Notes under the pieces: model-generated
Database searches by the model: none
The model's input: only the letters and a program-made list of their open reading frames with translations
Told to the model about the DNA's origin: nothing
Part shown: piece by piece, positions 43,824 to 56,701 of the stretch
How the letters are laid out: each line of letters opens with the position of its first letter
Position numbering within the stretch: the first letter of the stretch is position 1
Translations under genes and position numbers: made by a program
Assembly: GCA_003278685.1 (NCBI GenBank)
Contig: QCDS01000001.1
Span: 1-64,000, forward strand
Direction: 5' to 3'
DNA from: Prochlorococcus sp. AG-355-K03
Lineage (GTDB): Bacteria; Cyanobacteriota; Cyanobacteriia; PCC-6307; Cyanobiaceae
DNA length: 64,000 bases

Positions 43824-44561
43824 TTAATCATCTCCAAGAAATTCAAAAATTTCTTTGTCTTTAAGATTTTGAGAATCTCCGAGTTTTGAAATATCAATAG
43901 ACTCTGAGCTAGCTATACATTGCAGAGTTTTTTGTAATTTGAGAATTTCATTTTCAAGAGAGTCTATCCTATCCATTAAATTTTTTATCACATTAGCTTC
44001 TGCATCTGGTAAGGCAGAGTGAGCTAAGGGATTTACTTTAACACCACTTTGATGCACTACCCTGCCAGGAACTCCAACCACAGTACTGTTCCCCTCTACA
44101 TTTCGAACAACTACTGAGCCAGCACCTATACGGGTATTAGAGCCTACCGTGATGGATCCAAGAACTTTTGCGCCTGCACCGACTACAACATTTTCCATTA
44201 AGGTTGGGTGTCTTTTGCCATGGCTTTTGCCAGTACCTCCTAATGTCACTCCCTGATAAAGCAAACAGTTATTTCCTATCTCAGCTGTTTCACCAATTAC
44301 AACGCCCATCCCATGGTCTATGAAGACCCTTTTACCAATTTTTGCCCCAGGATGGATTTCAATACCTGTCGCTAGCCTATTAAGATGACTGAGTAAGCGA
44401 GGAATTAAAGGAATTTTTAATTGCCATAATTTATGCGTAAATCTATGTATAACTATTGATTGAAAGCCTGGATAGCAAAGAAATATCTCTACTATTCCTC
44501 TTGCGGCAGGATCTCTCTCTCTGATAATTTCTATATCTGATTTAAAAGTTTTCAATACCAT
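43824..44561 (-). CDS. cysE: Serine O-acetyltransferase
   Basis: Left-handed beta helix hexapeptides, HPGAKIGKRVFIDHGMGVVIGETAEIGNN. Confidence 0.96.
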   Translation of the reverse strand: MVLKTFKSDIEIIRERDPAARGIVEIFLCYPGFQSIVIHRFTHKLWQLKIPLIPRLLSHLNRLATGIEIHPGAKIGKRVFIDHGMGVVIGETAEIGNNCLLYQGVTLGGTGKSHGKRHPTLMENVVVGAGAKVLGSITVGSNTRIGAGSVVVRNVEGNSTVVGVPGRVVHQSGVKVNPLAHSALPDAEANVIKNLMDRIDSLENEILKLQKTLQCIASSESIDISKLGDSQNLKDKEIFEFLGDD

Positions 44562-44564
44562 GTT

Positions 44565-45551
44565 CTAATTAGTTACTCCTATTTCTTTTTTTAATTGGTT
44601 TATTGTTTCGTTACTTAAATAATTTTTAGCACAAATTATTTGAGGTAATCTCATCAATTGAGAACGATTTTTTAATAATGTGTTTTCTACAACTGATAAA
44701 CTAGGTCCATCACACACTATATGGTTGGAAGCCTTTAAAAGTGAGAGTAATCTACTGTTATTATCTGAGATTGCGGTCATAAGCATTAATTCATTACCAC
44801 GCATGCTGTGTATAATAACTTCTGCTGCTCTCAATAAACCAGGACTTATGCTAACAATACCTACACAACTGCCAGCATTTAATTCCTTGAGAATTTTTAA
44901 TTCTTTTTGAAAGTCGCTCAAGTCAACTGCAATAGCGCGAACTCCATGTTGCTTAGCGACTTTTTCTAGAGGCTGTAAAAAATATCTGCTTGTGACAATC
45001 GTACCATTATTTGAATTACTCAAAACTTTTTCTAATTCTTCCATAGGAACAACTTCTACTGGTACATTAACTGTTGTAGAGAGGTCTTCTGCTATTAACA
45101 TTGAAGCCCCAATATCCTCTCTAGGAGTGCTGACAATAATTCTTGATCCGCACTTGATGCGCCAATCAATTTCGTTCGTTAAAATATTCCTCGTCTCTTG
45201 TAAAGTGCATCCAAGACTTATCAAGTTGTCAATAAGTTTCTTCGCTTCTTGATCTGGTGCTTTACTTATTTTATCTTTTGAGTAAGATGATTTTTTAAAT
45301 TCTTTTTTAGTTAGATTATCTCTTACATAGATACCTGATCCAGCTATTGCTTCAACAACTCCATCTATTTCCAGTTGTCTATAAACTTTACTTATAGTAT
45401 TCCGATGGAGTCCAGTCTGCATTGCAAGTTGCCTCGTACTGGGAAGTCTGTGTCCCGGAGGATAATGTCTTGCTGCAATTGCAAAACAAATTTGATTATA
45501 TAGTTGAGTAGATGCCGGGATATCACTTTCTTGTTGAATATGGAATCTCAC
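44565..45551 (-). CDS. plmA: GntR-family transcriptional regulator, PlmA-like
   Basis: MRFHIQQESDIPASTQLYNQICFAIAARHYPPGHRLPSTRQLAMQTGLHRNTISKVYRQLEIDG, plus a long C-terminal domain as in cyanobacterial PlmA. Confidence 0.75.
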   Translation of the reverse strand: MRFHIQQESDIPASTQLYNQICFAIAARHYPPGHRLPSTRQLAMQTGLHRNTISKVYRQLEIDGVVEAIAGSGIYVRDNLTKKEFKKSSYSKDKISKAPDQEAKKLIDNLISLGCTLQETRNILTNEIDWRIKCGSRIIVSTPREDIGASMLIAEDLSTTVNVPVEVVPMEELEKVLSNSNNGTIVTSRYFLQPLEKVAKQHGVRAIAVDLSDFQKELKILKELNAGSCVGIVSISPGLLRAAEVIIHSMRGNELMLMTAISDNNSRLLSLLKASNHIVCDGPSLSVVENTLLKNRSQLMRLPQIICAKNYLSNETINQLKKEIGVTN

Positions 45552-45628
45552 GTGATAAAAACCTTGACTAATTTATTTTTGACCATAGTGACACTTTAAC
45601 ATTCGTCATATCTTATAGTAACAACTTT

Positions 45629-46201
45629 TCACTCATCATCTTTTTTAATGAGAGGAGTTTTTCGAGGACTTAAAAACATAATCATGTTTCTTCCTTCCCT
45701 TTTTGGTTTTTGTTGAACTTCTGATTGCTCTTCTAAATCATTAGCCATTTTCAAAAGAAGTGTTTCAGCTAAATTTGAGTGCTGAATTTCTCTACCCCTA
45801 AAAATTACAGTACATTTTACTTTATCTCCAGATTTTAAGAATCTAATCGCTTGACCAATGCGGACATCATAATCATGCTTGTCAATTTTGTACCTCATTT
45901 TTACTTCCTTAACTTCTGTTTGATGAGATTTTTTCCTTGCTTCTTTAGCTTTCTTTTCCTGTTCAAATTTATATTTTCCGTAGTCCATTATCCTACAAAC
46001 AGGAGGATTTGCTTTTTCGCTAACCAAAACTAAATCAAGTTCTCTTTGAGATGCTATCTCTAATGCTTTTAATCTATCTATGACACCCAATTGTTTCCCA
46101 TCTGAATCAACGACTCTTAATTGAGGGTATTTTATTCTTTCATTTATATTTGGCAGCTCTCTAACAGGAGCTCTGCGGTCAAAGCGTGGGCGTGGGGGCA
46201 T
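45629..46201 (-). CDS. infC: Translation initiation factor IF-3 (ATG start)
   Basis: [49 protein letters not shown]; in-frame TGA immediately upstream of ATG. Confidence 0.95.
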   Translation of the reverse strand: MPPRPRFDRRAPVRELPNINERIKYPQLRVVDSDGKQLGVIDRLKALEIASQRELDLVLVSEKANPPVCRIMDYGKYKFEQEKKAKEARKKSHQTEVKEVKMRYKIDKHDYDVRIGQAIRFLKSGDKVKCTVIFRGREIQHSNLAETLLLKMANDLEEQSEVQQKPKREGRNMIMFLSPRKTPLIKKDDE

Positions 46202-46253
46202 TCAGTTAATTTAATGAATTGATTGGATGATGGAAAAATCTATTTTTATAAAG

Positions 46254-47153
46254 TTAGCTTAAAAAAGACTCTATCTTAATTATTGCATCTTTTAGTAGGT
46301 TTTTGTTATTGAGCCAAAGAGGATTATTTTTATTACGAAACCAAGTTTTTTGTCTTTTGGCAAATTGGATCGTTTTTTTCGTAGTTACCTCAATTGCCTT
46401 GTCAATTGTTGAATTGTTATTTAAAACGTCCTTAGATTCTCGATATCCAATGGTTTCTAATATTGGCAAATCAAATCCGTATTGAGAGATAAGGTGGTTC
46501 GTCTCCTCAATAATTCCAGATGAAAACATATTTTTTGTTCTTTGTAAAATTCTTTCTTTTAAATTATCTCTATCTAGTCCTAGCTCTAGTATTTTCCATT
46601 TAGGCGGTTTTTGAACTTTCAGAATAGACAAAGGTTTACCTGTTACATAGAAAACTTCTAATGCTCTTATTGTTCTAATGTGGTCAGCAAAATTGATTTT
46701 TTCTGTTGATAATGGATCACAATTTTTTAAAAGGTCCCAACATTTTGTCTGACCAAGTTCTATTAATTGTTTTCTCAAATTCTTTTGCGGAGGTACATCT
46801 GGTACAAAAAAACCTTTTGTTATTGAGTTCATATACAACCCACTTCCTCCAACAAGAAAAGGTAAATAATTTTGTTTAATTTCTCTTTTGATTGATTTTT
46901 GAGCAATATCTTGAAATTGTTTTACATTGATTGGATGAATTGGCTCCTCAATGTCTATTAAAAAATGCTTTATTTTTTTTTGTTGGTTTTTAGATGGCTT
47001 GGCTGTTCCAATATCCATAGACTTATAAATTTGCCTTGAATCGATATTGTGTATACGAGTTTTGAAATATTCTGCAATTTCAATAGCTAATTCTGTTTTG
47101 CCACTTGCAGTAGGCCCAATTAAAATTATTACATGGGGTGGATATGAAGACAT
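46254..47153 (-). CDS. miaA: tRNA dimethylallyltransferase
   Basis: [47 protein letters not shown]. Confidence 0.96.
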   Translation of the reverse strand: MSSYPPHVIILIGPTASGKTELAIEIAEYFKTRIHNIDSRQIYKSMDIGTAKPSKNQQKKIKHFLIDIEEPIHPINVKQFQDIAQKSIKREIKQNYLPFLVGGSGLYMNSITKGFFVPDVPPQKNLRKQLIELGQTKCWDLLKNCDPLSTEKINFADHIRTIRALEVFYVTGKPLSILKVQKPPKWKILELGLDRDNLKERILQRTKNMFSSGIIEETNHLISQYGFDLPILETIGYRESKDVLNNNSTIDKAIEVTTKKTIQFAKRQKTWFRNKNNPLWLNNKNLLKDAIIKIESFLS

Positions 47154-47303
47154 ACGAATTTCTGAAGAAAAAAATATTAGCTATATAATTAAAGTGATTA
47201 AATTTTTCATTGAGTTCGAGCCTTTATCTTATTGCGGTGGTAAGTTTAATGAAAGACCTTTTAAAAATAACTTTTTAAAAGTTTAATATTTTTTTTATAT
47301 TAA

Positions 47304-49597
<2,294 letters not shown>

Positions 49598-49600
49598 ATT

Positions 49601-49966
49601 TTGGATTTTAGTTCAATTTTTATACTCTTATTTGGCAGTACTTTTGGATTGATACTAAGAATATTTATACAAAACAGTTTTAAAAAAAGTATAGGTTTTG
49701 ATATTCAAAATACTTCAATAGTAAATTTTTTATCATCTTTCTTTTTAGGGATTTTAGTAGCTTTAAATTTTATTAATAACGAAATATTGGTTTTATTTTA
49801 TAGCGGTTTTTTAGGATGTTTTAGTACATTTTCTTCATTTATATATCAACTATTTCTTTTATTAAAGAAGAGAAAATTTCTAAGATTATTTTGTCACTAT
49901 ATCGAAGTGATTATTTTTTCTCTACTTTTTTTTTATTTGGGTTATTTTCTTATTCAATTTTTTTAA
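49601..49966 (+). CDS. crcB: CrcB/Fluc-family fluoride channel, copy 1 (TTG start)
   Basis: FGSTFGLILRIF, TSIVNFLSSFFLGIL, GFLGCFSTFSSF; four TM helices. Confidence 0.75.
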   Translation: MDFSSIFILLFGSTFGLILRIFIQNSFKKSIGFDIQNTSIVNFLSSFFLGILVALNFINNEILVLFYSGFLGCFSTFSSFIYQLFLLLKKRKFLRLFCHYIEVIIFSLLFFYLGYFLIQFF

Positions 49967-49967
49967 A

Positions 49968-50297
49968 GTGAAAATAAAAAGTTTTTTTTATATTCTTTTA
50001 GCTGGTTACTTAGCTACTTTTTTAAGATTAACTATAAATAATAACTTTTTTACTTCAATAATTGGATCATTTTTGGTTGGTTTTCTAATCAGTAAAAAAT
50101 TAAGTTATTCAGTAGAAAAAATTTTATTGACTGGTTTTTTTTCTTGTTTCACATCCTTTAGCGGATTTATATATTTTATGTACAAAATTTTTAATCAAGG
50201 GGAGTGGATAAAATTTATAATTTTTTTTAATTTACTCATCATCCTAAATTTATTCACAATGTTTATCGGATTCTTGATAAGTAGAAAAATGACTTAG
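49968..50297 (+). CDS. crcB: CrcB/Fluc-family fluoride channel, copy 2 (GTG start)
   Basis: LAGYLATFLRLT, FFTSIIGSFLVGFL, GFFSCFTSFSGF; adjacent to copy 1. Confidence 0.72.
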   Translation: MKIKSFFYILLAGYLATFLRLTINNNFFTSIIGSFLVGFLISKKLSYSVEKILLTGFFSCFTSFSGFIYFMYKIFNQGEWIKFIIFFNLLIILNLFTMFIGFLISRKMT

Positions 50298-50331
50298 ATT
50301 TCATATAATGATGGTGTTACTTTGATCAGGG

Positions 50332-51747
50332 ATGATATTTATGAACGAAGATAATCTTGAAACAGTCACATCCCTATCTACAGATTTAAGTACACGAGAA
50401 AATATTACTTTTCAACTTGAGGAATTGCTCATTGCGGGAAATTATGATGAGGCAAAGTTACTTTTAGAGCCATCTCAACCTGTTGATATTGCAGATGCTA
50501 TTGGAAGCCTTCCACAAATATTGCAGGCATTGGCATTTCGATTATTAAAGAAAAATGAAGCAATTGAGGTTTATGAATATTTAGATCCAGTAGTTCAGCA
50601 AACATTATTGGAAAGACTTCGATCAGGAGAAGTTTTAGAAATAGTTGAAAAAATGTCTCCTGATGATAGGGTTCAGCTCTTTGATGAATTACCTGCAAAA
50701 GTTGTAAGAAAATTTTTATCTGCTCTTAGTCCTGGTGAAAGGAAAGTAACAGCTGAATTACTTGGATATGAGCCTGAAACTGCAGGAAGATTAATGACAA
50801 CTGAATTTATTGATCTTAAAGAGATGCAAACAGCAGCTGAGGCGCTTTCTTTAGTTAGAAAAAGAGCTCCATTTACAGAAACCATTTATAGCTTATATGT
50901 TACAGATAAAGAAAGACATTTAACTGGTATTCTCTCATTAAGAGATCTTGTAACTGCTGAACCTTCTAAGCCAATTGGAGACGTTATGACAAGAGATGTA
51001 GTTAATATTTCTACTAATACGAATCAAGAAGAGGTTGCTAGAGCAATACAAAGATATGATTTTTTAGCTCTTCCAGTCGTTGATAAGGAAAAAAGACTTG
51101 TTGGGATAGTAACAGTCGATGATTTAATTGATGTCATAGAACAAGAAGCAACAAGAGACATTTATGCAGCGGGGGCAGTTCAATCTGGTGATGAAGATGA
51201 TTATTTCCAAAGTAGTTTGTTTACGATTGCTCGAAGAAGAATTTTATGGTTATTAATTTTGGTTTTGGCAAATGGTTTAACGACAAAAGTTATAGCTATG
51301 AATGATCAAATATTAAAAGAGATAGTTTTATTAGCTGCATTTATTCCACTTCTTATAGGTACTGGGGGGAATGTTGGCGCTCAAAGTTCAACGGTTGTCA
51401 TTCGAGGTTTAAGTACTCAAAAATTAAAGTCTCTTGGTGCAATTAAGGCAGTAGTTAAGGAGGCAATAACAGGCGCCATTTTAGGTGTTTTCATGATGCT
51501 TGTAGTATTTCCTTTCGCCTGGTGGCAAGGAGAAGGGCCTTTAATAGCCTCTGCAGTGGGAATAAGTCTAATATCCATAACAACTCTAGCTGCTACAACA
51601 GGAGCGATTCTCCCTTTGTTGTTTGACAGAATGAAATTGGATCCCGCCTTAATGTCCTCCCCTTTTATTACAACCGTCACTGATATTGCTGGTGTATTTA
51701 TTTATCTCAGTACAGCAAAATGGCTATTAAGCGCTTCATTTGGATGA
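50332..51747 (+). CDS. mgtE: Magnesium transporter MgtE
   Basis: MgtE N domain, paired CBS domains (VMTRDVVNISTNT...ALPVVDKEKRLVGIVTVDDLIDVIEQEATRD), P..GTGGNVGAQSSTVVIRGL. Confidence 0.95.
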   Translation: MIFMNEDNLETVTSLSTDLSTRENITFQLEELLIAGNYDEAKLLLEPSQPVDIADAIGSLPQILQALAFRLLKKNEAIEVYEYLDPVVQQTLLERLRSGEVLEIVEKMSPDDRVQLFDELPAKVVRKFLSALSPGERKVTAELLGYEPETAGRLMTTEFIDLKEMQTAAEALSLVRKRAPFTETIYSLYVTDKERHLTGILSLRDLVTAEPSKPIGDVMTRDVVNISTNTNQEEVARAIQRYDFLALPVVDKEKRLVGIVTVDDLIDVIEQEATRDIYAAGAVQSGDEDDYFQSSLFTIARRRILWLLILVLANGLTTKVIAMNDQILKEIVLLAAFIPLLIGTGGNVGAQSSTVVIRGLSTQKLKSLGAIKAVVKEAITGAILGVFMMLVVFPFAWWQGEGPLIASAVGISLISITTLAATTGAILPLLFDRMKLDPALMSSPFITTVTDIAGVFIYLSTAKWLLSASFG

Positions 51748-51814
51748 ATTCAGTAGGTATTTATTCTCATTTTTGTAAAAATGTGGATTTTTTTGTTTAA
51801 CTTTACATTTCTTA

Positions 51815-52849
51815 ATGGTATTGTTTACAAAACATCATCTAACTTTCATGTCTTCTGAAACAATAAGTGAAAATAAACTAGCGTCAATCGCCAGTATAAA
51901 AGCTAGCAATGATGTAGATCTTGTTCGATCATACTTAAGGGATATAGGCAGAGTTCCATTACTATCTCATGAGCAAGAAATTACTCTAGGTCGCCAAGTT
52001 CAAGAGTATATGGAAGTTGAAAGAGCAGAATTAGAAATTATCGAGTTAACAGGAGATAAGCCTAGTATTGATGAATTATCAACCAAATTAAACTTATCTA
52101 CTTCCATAATTAAAAAAAGATTGAGAGCTGGACAGAGAGCTAAAGAAAGGATGGTTGCAGCAAATTTAAGATTGGTAGTAAGCGTTGCAAAAAAATATAC
52201 AAAAAGAAATATGGAACTTTTAGATTTAATTCAAGAGGGAACTATAGGACTAGTCAGAGGAGTTGAAAAATTCGATCCAGCCAGAGGATATAAGTTTTCA
52301 ACATATGCCTACTGGTGGATTAGACAAGGTATAACTAGAGCAATAGCTGAAAAAAGTCGTGCGATAAGACTACCAATTCACATAACTGAAATGTTGAATA
52401 AGTTAAAAAAAGGTCAAAGAGAGCTCAGTCAAGAGATGTCTAGGACTCCAACTGTAACTGAACTTGCGAAATACGTAGAGCTGCCTGAAGATGACGTGAA
52501 AGATTTGATGTGCAAAGCTGGTCAGCCAGTTAGCCTTGAAACAAAAGTTGGTGATGGCGAAGATACTGTTTTATTAGATTTACTGGCAGGGGGTGAGGAT
52601 TTGCCAGACGAACAAATAGAGATGGATTGTATGAGAGGCGATCTGCATTCACTTTTACATCAATTACCTGATCTGCAATGTAGAGTTTTAAGAATGAGAT
52701 ATGGAATGGATGGTGATGAGCCAATGTCTCTTACAGGTATTGGAAGAGTACTAGGTATAAGTAGAGATCGAGTAAGAAATCTAGAACGAGATGGATTAAG
52801 AGGCTTGAGAAGACTTAGTGATAATGTAGAAGCTTATTTTGTTTCTTGA
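51815..52849 (+). CDS. Group 2 RpoD-like RNA polymerase sigma factor (likely start 51848)
   Basis: DLVRSYLRDIGRVPLLSHEQEITLGRQVQ, NLRLVVSVAKKYTKRNMELLDLIQEGTIGLVRGVEKFDPARGYKFSTYAYWWIRQGITRAI; no region 1.1. Confidence 0.93.
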   Translation: MVLFTKHHLTFMSSETISENKLASIASIKASNDVDLVRSYLRDIGRVPLLSHEQEITLGRQVQEYMEVERAELEIIELTGDKPSIDELSTKLNLSTSIIKKRLRAGQRAKERMVAANLRLVVSVAKKYTKRNMELLDLIQEGTIGLVRGVEKFDPARGYKFSTYAYWWIRQGITRAIAEKSRAIRLPIHITEMLNKLKKGQRELSQEMSRTPTVTELAKYVELPEDDVKDLMCKAGQPVSLETKVGDGEDTVLLDLLAGGEDLPDEQIEMDCMRGDLHSLLHQLPDLQCRVLRMRYGMDGDEPMSLTGIGRVLGISRDRVRNLERDGLRGLRRLSDNVEAYFVS

Positions 52850-53748
52850 ATAAATTCATTCATTAACTTATTTGTTTTTTCAGGTTCTTCATCATGAGGA
52901 CAATGACCAGCCCCATGAATAATATCTAATCTTTTAATATTGCTGAATTTTTTCTTCCACTCTTTTGCTTCATTTAAAGATTCCCAAGGATCTTTTTCCC
53001 CCCAAATTAATTGTATTGGAGCATTAACCTTGTTAAAAAGGTCAGTAGCTAGATAGTCATCAAATAGGTTAATAAAACCACGAAATGCTTCTTTAGAGTT
53101 TTTCCTTTGAGAGGGTTGATAAAGTATTTCTATCAATTCTTTATCTATATTTTTTCCTGTAGGGTAAGCCTGTTCAAGTATTTTTTTAATAACTTTTGGA
53201 TTAGCAGCTCTTGTAAAAAGTGTATTGCTAATTATTCTCTGTCTGACTATCGTTTTAAGGACGGGTCTCAGTAGATTCATTAAGATATTACTTTTTTTTA
53301 AACGTTTATCATCCATAGTTCTTTGTGCACAATCAATCAAAATTACACCTTTGCAATTATCTTTGAGGATTTCAGCAGCTTTTAATGCAATAACACCACC
53401 AATTGAATTTCCTACCAAGTAAACAGGAGATTTTATCACCTCTGTACAAAATGTTGATATTTGATTACTCCATAAGTTAAATGAATATTTAATTGAGTTT
53501 TCTTTATTAGATTCGTAATCTAATAAAGCACTAGGCTGACTGCTTTTCCCAAATCCTAATAAGTCAATTGCATAGCAGTTAGAAAACTTTCCAAGAAAAT
53601 CTTGATTGTGTCTCCAGTGATTTTTTGATGCCCCAAAACCATGAATTAATAAAATTTTAATATTTTTTTCACAAATAGATTCTTTTGATAAAGACCAAGA
53701 AATTTCCCAATTTTTCCACTTCCAAGTTTCAGATTTATTTAAGGACAC
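52834..53748 (-). CDS. Alpha/beta hydrolase fold protein
   Basis: LLIHGFGASKNHWRHN, LVGNSIGGVIAL nucleophile elbow, GAGHCPHDEEPE. Confidence 0.85.
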   Translation of the reverse strand: MSLNKSETWKWKNWEISWSLSKESICEKNIKILLIHGFGASKNHWRHNQDFLGKFSNCYAIDLLGFGKSSQPSALLDYESNKENSIKYSFNLWSNQISTFCTEVIKSPVYLVGNSIGGVIALKAAEILKDNCKGVILIDCAQRTMDDKRLKKSNILMNLLRPVLKTIVRQRIISNTLFTRAANPKVIKKILEQAYPTGKNIDKELIEILYQPSQRKNSKEAFRGFINLFDDYLATDLFNKVNAPIQLIWGEKDPWESLNEAKEWKKKFSNIKRLDIIHGAGHCPHDEEPEKTNKLMNEFIQETK

Positions 53749-53835
53749 TATGAATTTGCTTTTAATTAAACTTTAATTCAAAAAATAATTATTCGTTTTT
53801 AATAAATTATTCTTACTTAAGAAAACGTTCATTTT

Positions 53836-54834
53836 ATGAAAAAGAAAAAGGTAATATGTATTGGAGAGGCTTTAATCGACAGAATCAGAAATAAGTCAAA
53901 TCAAGGATTTACAGATTTTTTGGGTGGTGCGCCAGCTAATGTTGCTTGTGCATTAAGAAAATTAAAAATAGATTCAACATTTATAGGCAGTTTGGGTAAT
54001 GATGATTATGGAAAAAAATTTATCACGCAATTTTATGAATTGGACGTTAATTTAGATTTTTTGCAATTAGATAATGATTCATCTACTCGTGTGGTTAATG
54101 TAGATAGAGATCAATTTGGAGATCGTTTTTTTTCAGGTTTTGAGGAAAGTTCCCATTTACGCTTTGCAGACGAAGTTCTTAGTAAGAAATTAATCGAAAA
54201 AGAAATTTTAAATTTGGAGAGATCTTTTCTAGAAACAAAATATTTGGTTACTGGAACGATTTTATTATCATCTCCAATATCAGCAGAGACCATTTTTTTT
54301 CTTCTTGAACAGGCTAAAAAATTTGAAGTCAAAATAGTTATTGATTTAAATTGGAGAGAGGTCTTTTGGGATCACTCAAGTTTTTCATCAAAATTTAGTA
54401 AAGTCCAGAGAGTTAATTTAATCAAGAAATTTTTAAATCATGCAAATGTTTTGAAACTTGCAAGAGAAGAAGCAACTCTGTTTTTTGAGGATGAAAATCC
54501 CTTGCTAATATCTCAACAATTGTCTAATAGACCAGATGTAATAATAACTGATGGGGAAAACCCTATTGCTTGGTATATCAATGGATTGCAGGGAATTACC
54601 GAAACGCCTACTTCACAAAAAATTGTTGATACAACTGGCGCAGGCGATGCTTTTCTAGCTGGCTTAATTTCAAAATTAATTGCTTCTGGCTATCCTTCAA
54701 ATGAACTAGAAATAGAAGATTGCATTAAGTTCGCAGGTGTTTGTGGATTATTAACTTGTCTTGGTGAAGGCGCCATCGAGCAACAGCCATATTATGAGAA
54801 GGTTAATAAATTTTTGGGATCTCTTATTTCATAG
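53836..54834 (+). CDS. PfkB-family sugar kinase (fructokinase-like)
   Basis: ICIGEALIDRI, FLGGAPANVACALRKL, DTTGAGDAFLAGLI. Confidence 0.88.
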   Translation: MKKKKVICIGEALIDRIRNKSNQGFTDFLGGAPANVACALRKLKIDSTFIGSLGNDDYGKKFITQFYELDVNLDFLQLDNDSSTRVVNVDRDQFGDRFFSGFEESSHLRFADEVLSKKLIEKEILNLERSFLETKYLVTGTILLSSPISAETIFFLLEQAKKFEVKIVIDLNWREVFWDHSSFSSKFSKVQRVNLIKKFLNHANVLKLAREEATLFFEDENPLLISQQLSNRPDVIITDGENPIAWYINGLQGITETPTSQKIVDTTGAGDAFLAGLISKLIASGYPSNELEIEDCIKFAGVCGLLTCLGEGAIEQQPYYEKVNKFLGSLIS

Positions 54835-55229
54835 TTTCTTCCATTATTTTTTGCGTAACTAATTTTTATTTTCCAGAAATTATCAATAACTGGTTCTATT
54901 AATTCTGGCCATTCAATAACTAAAATAGCTTGTCTTTGAATTGCCTCTTCTTCTTCTGAAAAAAAAACTTCTTTTGCTGAAGAAACATTGTCTAACCTGT
55001 ATAAATCAAGGTGAATTAGTGGAATTTTTCCAGAGTTATAGTGATGTGATAAAGCAAATGTAGGGCTTGTAATGTCCTCAGATATAGATAGGCCTTGAGC
55101 AATCCCTTGCACAAATGAAGTTTTCCCAGACCCAATTGGACCCTGTAATAAAACAATTGATTGGGGATTTAATTTGTGTGAGAGTTTTTTTCCTAAATTT
55201 AAAGTCTCTTTTAAATTCTCAACAAACAC
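54792..55229 (-). CDS. tsaE: tRNA threonylcarbamoyladenosine biosynthesis ATPase TsaE
   Basis: LLQGPIGSGKTSFVQGIAQGL, DITSPTFAL, LIHLDLYRL, VIEWPE. Confidence 0.92.
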   Translation of the reverse strand: MFVENLKETLNLGKKLSHKLNPQSIVLLQGPIGSGKTSFVQGIAQGLSISEDITSPTFALSHHYNSGKIPLIHLDLYRLDNVSSAKEVFFSEEEEAIQRQAILVIEWPELIEPVIDNFWKIKISYAKNNGRNYEIRDPKNLLTFS

Positions 55230-55265
55230 AAAATTTCACAAAAATCATTTATAGTTTAATAATAA

Positions 55266-56699
55266 ATGAACACACTAGATATGGTTATCGCTAATTCAGT
55301 CAAAACCTCTACACCAAATTATGTAATTGCTGATATCTCCTTATCAGATTTCGGTCGTAAAGAAATTAAAATTGCTGAAACGGAAATGCCTGGACTCATG
55401 GCACTTAAAGATAAATATCGATCTGAAAAGCCACTCAAAGGTGCAAAAATAGCTGGAAGTTTGCATATGACAATTCAGACTGCAGTCTTAATAGAAACTC
55501 TTGTTGAGCTTGGCGCACAAGTGAAATGGGCTTCATGCAATATTTTTTCAACTCAAGATCATGCGGCTGCTGCTATCGCAGATCAGGGAATTCCTGTATA
55601 CGCAAAAAAAGGTGAGACACTTGATGAATATTGGCAATATACCCACTATATTCTTGATTGGGGTTCAGACTCTCCAAATATGATTCTTGATGATGGAGGA
55701 GATGCAACTGGTTTATTGATACTCGGTAGTAAGGCAGAAAAAGATTTATCTGTTTTAGATAATCCAGGTAATGAAGAAGAAATTGCTTTATTTAATTCTA
55801 TTAAATCTAAGTTGAAAAATGATAGTGACTTCTATTCAAGAATTAAAAATAATATTATTGGCGTAACTGAAGAAACGACAACTGGAGTTGCAAGACTTTA
55901 TCAACTGCAAAAGCAAAATGCTTTACCTTTCCCTGCCATCAACGTTAATGATTCAGTAACTAAGAGCAAATTTGATAATTTATATGGCTGTCGAGAATCT
56001 CTAGTTGACAGTATAAAGCGTGCTACCGATGTGATGATTGCTGGGAAGGTTGCTTTAGTAATGGGTTTTGGAGATGTAGGTAAAGGTTCAGCTCAGTCTC
56101 TAAGAGGACTTGGTGCAATTGTAAAAGTTGCTGAAGTTGATCCAATTTGTGCTCTTCAAGCGGCAATGGAAGGTTTTAGCGTTGTTACGCTAGACGATGT
56201 TGTGGAAGATATAGATATATTTGTTACAGCAACTGGTAACTATCAGGTAATTACAAATGAAAATCTCGTCAAGATGAAAGATGAGGCCATAGTATGTAAT
56301 ATTGGTCATTTCGATAATGAAATTGATGTGGCTTCATTGAAAGATTATCCATGGGAAAATATTAAGCCGCAGGTTGATCACATAACTTTACCCAGTGGCA
56401 ATAAAATAATTCTTTTAGCCGAAGGTAGATTAGTTAACTTAGGTTGTGCTACTGGACATCCAAGTTTTGTTATGAGTAATTCTTTTACTAACCAAGTACT
56501 AGCTCAGATTGAACTTTTCAATAAGTCAGAAAAATATGCTAGAGAGGTTTATGTTTTACCAAAGCATTTAGATGAAATGGTAGCTAGATTACATCTAGAT
56601 AAAATTGGTGCAAAATTAACAAAATTAACTAAGGAACAAGCTGACTATATCAATGTCTCTGTTGAAGGACCTTATAAACCAGAGCTCTATAGATACTAA
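55266..56699 (+). CDS. ahcY: Adenosylhomocysteinase
   Basis: [53 protein letters not shown]. Confidence 0.97.
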   Translation: MNTLDMVIANSVKTSTPNYVIADISLSDFGRKEIKIAETEMPGLMALKDKYRSEKPLKGAKIAGSLHMTIQTAVLIETLVELGAQVKWASCNIFSTQDHAAAAIADQGIPVYAKKGETLDEYWQYTHYILDWGSDSPNMILDDGGDATGLLILGSKAEKDLSVLDNPGNEEEIALFNSIKSKLKNDSDFYSRIKNNIIGVTEETTTGVARLYQLQKQNALPFPAINVNDSVTKSKFDNLYGCRESLVDSIKRATDVMIAGKVALVMGFGDVGKGSAQSLRGLGAIVKVAEVDPICALQAAMEGFSVVTLDDVVEDIDIFVTATGNYQVITNENLVKMKDEAIVCNIGHFDNEIDVASLKDYPWENIKPQVDHITLPSGNKIILLAEGRLVNLGCATGHPSFVMSNSFTNQVLAQIELFNKSEKYAREVYVLPKHLDEMVARLHLDKIGAKLTKLTKEQADYINVSVEGPYKPELYRY

Positions 56700-56701
56700 G
56701 T

